Shown here: positions 19,642-24,914 of the stretch, piece by piece | How the letters are laid out: each line of letters starts with the position of its first letter | Position numbering within the stretch: the stretch's first letter is position 1 | Assembly (NCBI GenBank): GCA_004151065.3 | Contig: NWUY0300105057.1 | Span: forward strand, 1-24,914 | Source of the DNA: Larix sibirica | Lineage: Eukaryota; Streptophyta; Pinopsida; Pinales; Pinaceae | Length of the DNA: 24,914 nucleotides | Reading direction: 5' to 3' | The notes under the pieces: model-generated | The model's input: only the letters and a program-made list of their open reading frames with translations | Database searches by the model: none | What the model was told of the DNA's origin: nothing | Position numbers and translations under genes: made by a program

Positions 19642-20520
19642 TGTTGGGAAGTGCTGTTGTTTGACTTGGCTCCTAGCGAATCTTGAGGGGTTGTAGAGGG
19701 CCTTGCCTACTTCTCTTGCTTATTAGCTTTTGGGGTTAATGGCACCCTTGCCCAAGAGGTTGTTATCGTGATCGGCATGATGACTAACCCATTGGGTGCA
19801 CATAATGGGGGAGTTGGTTGCTCAATTAGGGGAGGTACCTACCTAGGAGGAGCACTAGACACTTAGCACTTGGAGCTTGGGAACATATGATATATACCTT
19901 GGAGGTTGGACACTTGACTTGAGATGCTTGGGTTGAGGAGCATACTTCATGGAGGTTGGTGATTTAACCGAACGCATATGTCAAGGAGGAGCATTGGTGC
20001 CTTGTGATCGCATTGGCACACATGAGCGTAGCATTGGGCACATGAGAGGGCATGTGGCACGTAGTTAGAGTAGGAACGTCTTGCCATGAGAACACTTGGA
20101 TAGTGGACCACCATGGAAGAGGGAGCATTGGACCAACATCTTGTTGGAGAGCTCACCATCTTGGAGGAGGGGCATTGAGTCCAAGGAGGATCATGCTTGG
20201 AGGGCATTTCACTTTAGGGGTTGGATAAACCCTAGTTTGACACATGTACATCCTTGTATTGTAGAATGCTCCATGTGGCGTTTCCTTGATGTTTATTTGT
20301 ATGTACACATGTCCTTAGTTTATGTTAGCCTCCCTAACCTACTTGAATATATAAGGGAGGAGGGAGCTCTTGTATTCATATCATCATTGTACTCTCCTTT
20401 GTACTTTCCTTGAAGACGTTAGGGTTCAAGAGGAAACCCTAGGAGGAGATAAGGGGAAAGAGTGATGTCTTCGATGAGAGATTGCTCTTGTGTGACGCCA
20501 GGGTTTTCTCTTGCGATGAC
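19642..20520 (+). repeat. LTR-like block, possible solo LTR
   Basis: The block opens TGTTGGGAAGTG, a common LTR start. It contains a G-rich region with degenerate GGAGGAGCATTGG-like units (about 19850-20200), then a TATA box (20348-20355), then a leader-like stretch with GTACTCTCC and repeated AGGGTT/AACCCTA motifs (20424-20530). This order matches U3-R-U5 of a plant LTR. No retroelement coding sequence or primer-binding site follows, so a solo LTR is likely. The right end and target duplication could not be fixed. The ORFs at 19947-20207 and 20096-20413 follow the repeats and are not genes. Confidence 0.5.
20348..20355 (+). promoter_or_regulatory. TATA box of the LTR-like block
   Basis: TATATAAG followed by GGAGGAGG, about 50 bp before a run of TCATCATTGTACTCTCC that could hold the transcription start. 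Confidence 0.5.
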
Positions 20521-21299
20521 TAGGGTTTGAGCTATGCACATAAACCCTAGCCTAGATAAGATAAGATAATTTTATTAATGTCCAACAAATGACCACAAAG
20601 TTAGTCAACAAGACCAGAAAGTGCATCCAATGTGAATACACAGTGGGAGTGAGAAAGCAACTGCTATCACTACTCACCTAGAAACTGAGAGCTAACTGTA
20701 ATTAGTAAATAGAAACACAAGTAGTGCAGATATGAAACCAATACCAAAACTATGCCAAGCATTTTCTTCCTACATCTGCATCTCAGAGTAAAGCTATTCT
20801 TGATCAGATTAGGTCTTCTTGTGGTGTGTATGCTGGCTGCGATGAATTGTAATATCTGTTGTGGATGTTGTCATGAATTGTAATATCAAGAGATTGATTC
20901 CAGTATGGGTTGACTATGGCAATCTGAATAACAAGAGATTGATTCCAGCGCTCACGCTTCTTCCTGCAAATGGTTAGTATAACCGTTGTTTGACTGAGTC
21001 AGGGTTTTGTCTAGGCAGATGTTGTGGTTGAATCTTATATGGGCAGGTCAAATGTTACCATCTGTTCATATTCTTTTAAAAATAGCACATATAATATGCC
21101 CTGTACTGAAGAATTTTATAATATTCAAACAATATTAGATTCCAACTTACAATAAATTTCAGACAAATTGGTTGTGCCTTCTCTCAGCCAATTTGCTTTA
21201 TCTTGTCACTGCTGCTTCCAGATTCGGGTCATTATAGCAATTCGGATGAGCATTAAGGAAGTTAGGGCCATTTAAAATTTGCCACCACAAAATCCTAGT
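20521..21299. other. unassigned sequence with short paired repeats
   Basis: No gene is visible. ATGAATTGTAATATC occurs at 20842-20856 and 20873-20887, and CAAGAGATTGATTCCAG at 20887-20903 and 20932-20948. These are local duplications of unknown meaning. Confidence 0.5.
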
Positions 21300-22375
21300 T
21301 TTATTCAAGATTTATTATAGGAAAATCTGATGGTCCTACTTTTGAAGAATACATTGAAGCTGCTAAGTCAAAATCCATTGCTTTGAAGAAGTGCTCTATA
21401 CCTTAATCCAACAGGATGTAGTGACTATATCGGTAAAGTAAGTCATTTTGCCCTAAGGAGCTGTTCAAACTTTCAAATGAAGCATATGGACAAATATTTT
21501 TAGGCAGGTGGTGTCATGCCTTGAAGAGGGATAAAGAGAGTTAGAAGGGTTTATTTTCACGTGAAAACTTTCTATTATTAGTTCAAGGATATCTTCAACA
21601 GGAGGTCATTATTTCTATTAAACCTAGCAACAAGCATAATTTGATCAATGTCGAATTGGCTAAAAGATTAGAAGTCCTTGAAAAACATATTCAGAGCAAA
21701 GGGATCGAGGGTGAGAATGTTCAAATTTTTAGAGATTTGAAGGCTACTATGGATAAATATGTTTTGCATTTCGATTTTCATGCTATAGGTATGGATGATG
21801 TGTATATTATTCTTGGATATGCTTGGATGGACTCAGTGGGTACAATTAGGATTAATGCACAAAATAAGTTTATGAAGCTTTGGAACAAGAAAAAGAAAAT
21901 TACATCACTTGATATTTCTCTTAACAAGGGCCCAAGGTGGCACCTGAAGTAGTCATTGTGTTACCTACACATTAGATGAAAAATCTTAATTTGAATTAGC
22001 ATACGAGTCCACAAAACACTTGAAGGAGAGCCCCAAGATGAGCATATTAAAAAGGAAGAGGATTCTACATAGTTGCAGCCCTAAAGGAACCAGAGGGTGA
22101 AGAGTCAAATAAAGAAGAACCAACAACTAGGTTGTCGCATCTTGCTACCTAGGCCACCTTGATAAAGAACAGTTGTCAAGGCAAAGTTAAGAGTATCAGC
22201 AACCCTAATATGGATCTACACGGAACCGGAACAACACCTAGTATAGAGGTACATGGAGGAATAAAAACAATGTAGGGGGTATCAAAATAGTACAAGGACA
22301 ATAGGACACCTGCATGAGCAACCATAATCAAGATTGAGGTGGTAGGGCAGAAGTTAGACTCCATGTCCGAATTTC
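21300..22375 (+). pseudogene. second Ty3/gypsy relic: gag end and dead protease
   Basis: A weak gag-like part (GPTFEEYIEAAKSKSIALKK, about 21330-21390) precedes a retropepsin-like domain open at 21641-21952. The domain has HNLINVELAKRLEVLEKHIQ, DLKATMDKYVLHFDFHAIGM, ILGYAWMDSVGTIRIN and KLWNKKKKIT, all typical of the RVP_2-type protease of plant gypsy elements. The catalytic D-S/P-G is replaced: the sequence before HNLIN reads ISIKPSNK, so the Asp is Lys and the protease is dead. RT, RNase H and integrase are missing; about 400 bp of stop-ridden sequence leads to an LTR-like end. Confidence 0.7.
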
Positions 22376-22850
22376 AATAGGAGGGATGGATGGATGCTAG
22401 TGCTTGGTGCCTATTGACTAAATTGCTTAATAGATCATATTATATAGCTTAGACATGTTTCGAGGACTAAATGTGCCAAGGGTGATGGAATCTGATGTAT
22501 TCAGGGAGGATAATTAATCTAATATTAGGTGCCCAATGGGAATAATTAATGTAATGTGGCCACAATTATGGAATAAACTCCACATGATAGTTGGCGGGTA
22601 ATAAATAGGTCCACTAGGTAGTTGATGGTAATAAATATAATAATGAAGGGTAGTTGGCATAGACCCCAATGAATACTCATGAAAAGTATATATACAAGCA
22701 TGGCTTGTGGAATGCTTTCTTCCATAAGCAGTAATGGTTGGCATTACCTTCCTTCAAGTATTTTCTCCACATTCTTGTGTTCATTATTATGCAAATCTGA
22801 TTTGTTATTTTGAAGCTAAGGGGTTTTATCTTTTATCTACTAAGGTTTAG
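22376..22850 (+). repeat. LTR-like 3' end of the second gypsy relic
   Basis: A purine-rich stretch AATAGGAGGGATGGATGGA (about 22375-22393) resembles a polypurine tract. After ~290 bp of AT-rich sequence comes a TATA box (TATATA at 22689-22694) and a short leader. Minus-strand frames at 22176-22364 and 22514-22744 have no motif. Boundaries are approximate and no 5' LTR mate is visible. Confidence 0.45.
22687..22694 (+). promoter_or_regulatory. TATA box in the LTR-like end
   Basis: GTATATATACAAG, in the right position for an LTR promoter. Confidence 0.4.
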
Positions 22851-23090
22851 TACACAAACGAAGAACATGTTAAGGGTCTATACAATAAAGCAATAAAGAG
22901 GAGGCTTTTTGGGTGAAGGACCCAGATTTGCAAAGTTTACCTATAGTAACTTAAAGCAGTGAAAAAACCGTTGAGAAATTGCTGATTTCCTGTTTTTTTC
23001 TAAGCTATTCCCCTTATCGAGAAATCACAATATAAAACTGAGATTCTTTTCCAAAACAATCTGCTGTGCAAAACAAATGTGCTTAAAAGG

Positions 23091-23570
23091 ATGATTTCGA
23101 GTCTCATTTGTCGGATTTACACTTGCTATATGCACATTTGGGAGGGAGAAGAGTATTCTAGTGTGGTTCAAGTAGGAAGATTTGGTGTTTAATTGGTGTC
23201 AAGGAAACTTTTGTGGAGTGTGTGGTTAGTTTATAATTACATATATTCAAACTCTGAAATATTTTATTTTTTTCAAGTTCGTCGATTTTCACTTGTCTCA
23301 TTTGACCCACCCATTGTCACTTGCTATATGTGCGTTTGGGAGAGAGAAGAGGGTTCCAATGTGGTTCAAGGGGGAAACTTGATGTTTAATTAGTGTGAAT
23401 GAAACTTTTGTGAAGTGTGTGGTTAGCTTATATTCCTTACCTTTCTTAAGGTCCGCTAGACCAAAGTTGGTCTCATGTGACACTAATCATCTTCATCATT
23501 TACACATAATTGAATTTGAAATGTTTTTTTTTCATGTTTGTTGATTTTTTTCAAGTTATTCTAGTTCTCC
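23091..23570. repeat. degenerate tandem repeat, period ~194 bp
   Basis: GTCTCATTTG followed by ACTTGCTATATG, TTTGGGAG, GTGGTTCAAG, TTTAATT and TTTTGTG-AGTGTGTGGTTAG occurs from 23101 and again from 23295. Parts of a third unit (GGTCTCATGTGACAC near 23470 and GAATTTGAAATG ... TTTTTTTCAAG from about 23510) match the tail of the first. About two and a half units are visible. The open frames at 23193-23393 and 23298-23483 are products of the repeat. Confidence 0.75.
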
Positions 23571-23860
23571 AATTTTGTTGATCCCCACTGAGTTATTCCC
23601 AAGTCTATTTTTTTCAACATTGAATTCAAGCATTCAAGCATTTATTGATTGACATGACTCTCCAACGATTCAATATCTAAAATGAAACTGCAAAAATAAA
23701 CACCAATAAAGGGAAATAAACAATAATGAGAAAGAACAAGGGTTGGGGCACCCTAAGTCACTGGTTCGTGTTTGAATTTGGTGAGAATGAAGTTGGGAAA
23801 AAATCGTGTGAAAAATGATGATAATATTTACCATTAAATTTTGCAAAGAGAATTGATAAA

Positions 23861-24090
23861 AAATATTACAACATATCTTCATGCATTAAATATTGAGTCA
23901 ATACTTTTCTTATTTATTACATGACTGGAAATAAAGATGACTAGGGACAAACATTATACAACTTAGTTATTTAAATATTACAACTGCATATTTTCATGCA
24001 TTAAATATTGAGTCAATACTTTTCTTATTTATTACATAAATGCAAATAATGATGACTAGGGACAAACATTATACAACTTAGTTATTTAAT
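23861..24090. repeat. recent tandem duplication, period ~115 bp
   Basis: Two adjacent units start AAATATTACAAC (23861 and 23973). Both contain a run of about 42 identical bases from ATGCATTAAATATTGAGTCA onward, and a shared GATGACTAGGGACAAACATTATACAACTTAGTTATTT. Only a few substitutions and a 3-base indel separate them, so this is younger than the other repeats here. Confidence 0.9.
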
Positions 24091-24507
24091 TTTTAATAAT
24101 AACAAGGACTATTATTTTGAACTTAGCTTTCTCACATTAAGATTTAAAGAATTAATTATTCTATTTCTAAAATGCTCATGTTAAAACAATGTATGTACTT
24201 AATATAATTTTATAATTTTTACAAGGCAATAGAGTCAAAGTCATAGGTGAGTTTGTCTTGACGGGAGCAATGAATTTCGTGCAGCAACGAGTAATGGACC
24301 ATAGTGCATGGTCAAGCTTTCACATGGACTTCAAGCAAGAGCAATTTAGTGAGTAGGCAAAGCAACAAGAAATGTCACCATCAAGCACGACTCATGAGCA
24401 ACAAGTTTCAAGCAAACCATTTTATCGCTGTCAGGTAGAGAGCAACGACTCATGGAGAGACGTAGGAGCTACCTTGGGCACATGAGCTTCACTTTTCATA
24501 GGCACAA
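24091..24507. other. unassigned sequence
   Basis: AT-rich, then from about 24230 a less AT-rich stretch with repeated AGCAA words (CAGCAACGAG, AAGCAACAAG, GAGCAACAAG, GAGCAACGAC). No gene is supported. Confidence 0.4.
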
Positions 24508-24914
24508 TCAATCAACACAATAGGGTGGAGTTGTTTCATCAACAATGGATTCAATAGAGGCAATGAGGGATGTAATGCTAATCACATTTGATTCAGCGAC
24601 GGTGGTGGGTGGGGATATAACCCAACACATAAATAAACAGAAAGCATTTTTTAGTTTAAAACCTTTTAGTTTAAATGGGTGATCAAGTTCGTTGAACATA
24701 GAGAATATAAAATTACGGGTTGTTATTGACCAAAATTTGAATCTCAACCATAAAAACGCCAAACAAACGATAAACACAATGACTTGGGTGTCACATGCTC
24801 CCCTAGGGTTGGTTTGGATTGCACCTGCTGTTCCTAAAATATGGAGGAAGACATCTCCATAGGAGCTGTCTAAAACTTCAACGATTTGGCCTGGATGGGG
24901 CTTTTCACCAGAAT
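24508..24914 (-). other. open frame running off the right edge
   Basis: One minus-strand frame is open for about 135 codons from the window edge to a stop at 24508. It begins GEKPHPGQIVEVLDSSYGD and has a hydrophobic stretch (TQVIVFIVCLAFLWL). I do not recognise a family, and no ATG-initiated start is visible before the edge. It may be a transposon fragment or chance. Confidence 0.2.

Noticed and set aside
19637-20512. 5-bp target duplication (GGGTT-like) around the LTR-like block
   Set aside because: GGGT-type words are common here and the candidate edges do not agree with TG...CA ends.
22176-22744. Minus-strand ORFs at 22176-22364 and 22514-22744
   Set aside because: They are antisense to the gypsy 3' region and LTR-like end and show no domain.
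1-24914. tRNA, rRNA, CRISPR array, bacterial operon or organelle insertion
   Set aside because: I saw no cloverleaf, rRNA core, regular spacer array, closely packed intact genes or recognisable plastid or mitochondrial gene.

Overview
The window looks like nuclear intergenic DNA from a seed plant with a large, repeat-rich genome. A gymnosperm is my best guess, based on the style of the old LINE and Ty3/gypsy elements; this is inference, not proof. It is AT-rich, mostly poor in CpG, and full of decayed transposable elements. I see no operon, tRNA, rRNA, CRISPR array or intact conserved host gene.

Layout. Positions 1-4646 hold diffuse old repeats: two ~290-bp direct repeats (421-708 and 2065-2354) flank a decayed minus-strand reading frame that resembles the plant mobile domain, and a second decayed minus-strand frame lies at 2817-3173. 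Positions 4660-11442 are the clearest object: one structurally complete L1-type LINE on the plus strand, bounded by a perfect 13-bp target-site duplication (4647-4659 and 11443-11455). It has a 5' leader, ORF1 (DUF4283-like region plus CCHC knuckle), ORF2 (AP endonuclease, reverse transcriptase, zf-RVT, RNase H), a 3' UTR and an A tail. A 641-codon stretch covering late endonuclease through RT is open; the rest carries stops and frameshifts.

Positions 11456 to about 16650 are a minus-strand Ty3/gypsy relic read right to left: LTR, tRNA-Asp-type primer-binding site, gag, protease, integrase. RT and RNase H are absent, with protease joined almost directly to integrase. The LINE sits just beyond the 3' end of this relic, so it is probably nested in the relic's 3' LTR or flank. 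A zf-RVT fragment from another LINE follows at 17021-17390.

Positions 18440-19230 differ from everything around them. They are locally CpG-rich and contain a minus-strand ATG ORF of 76 codons in strong start context, plus a plus-strand splice-donor-like site. This is the most host-gene-like part, but I recognise no protein family. Then come an LTR-like block with a TATA box and G-rich degenerate repeats (19642-20520), a second, plus-strand gypsy relic with a dead protease and an LTR-like end (21300-22850), two tandem duplications (period ~194 bp at 23091-23570; period ~115 bp at 23861-24090), and a minus-strand open frame running off the right edge.

No exciting new defence or metabolic system is visible. 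The most informative points are the complete LINE with its RNase H and its 5'-leader splice donor, the RT-less gypsy relic, and the CpG-rich pocket.
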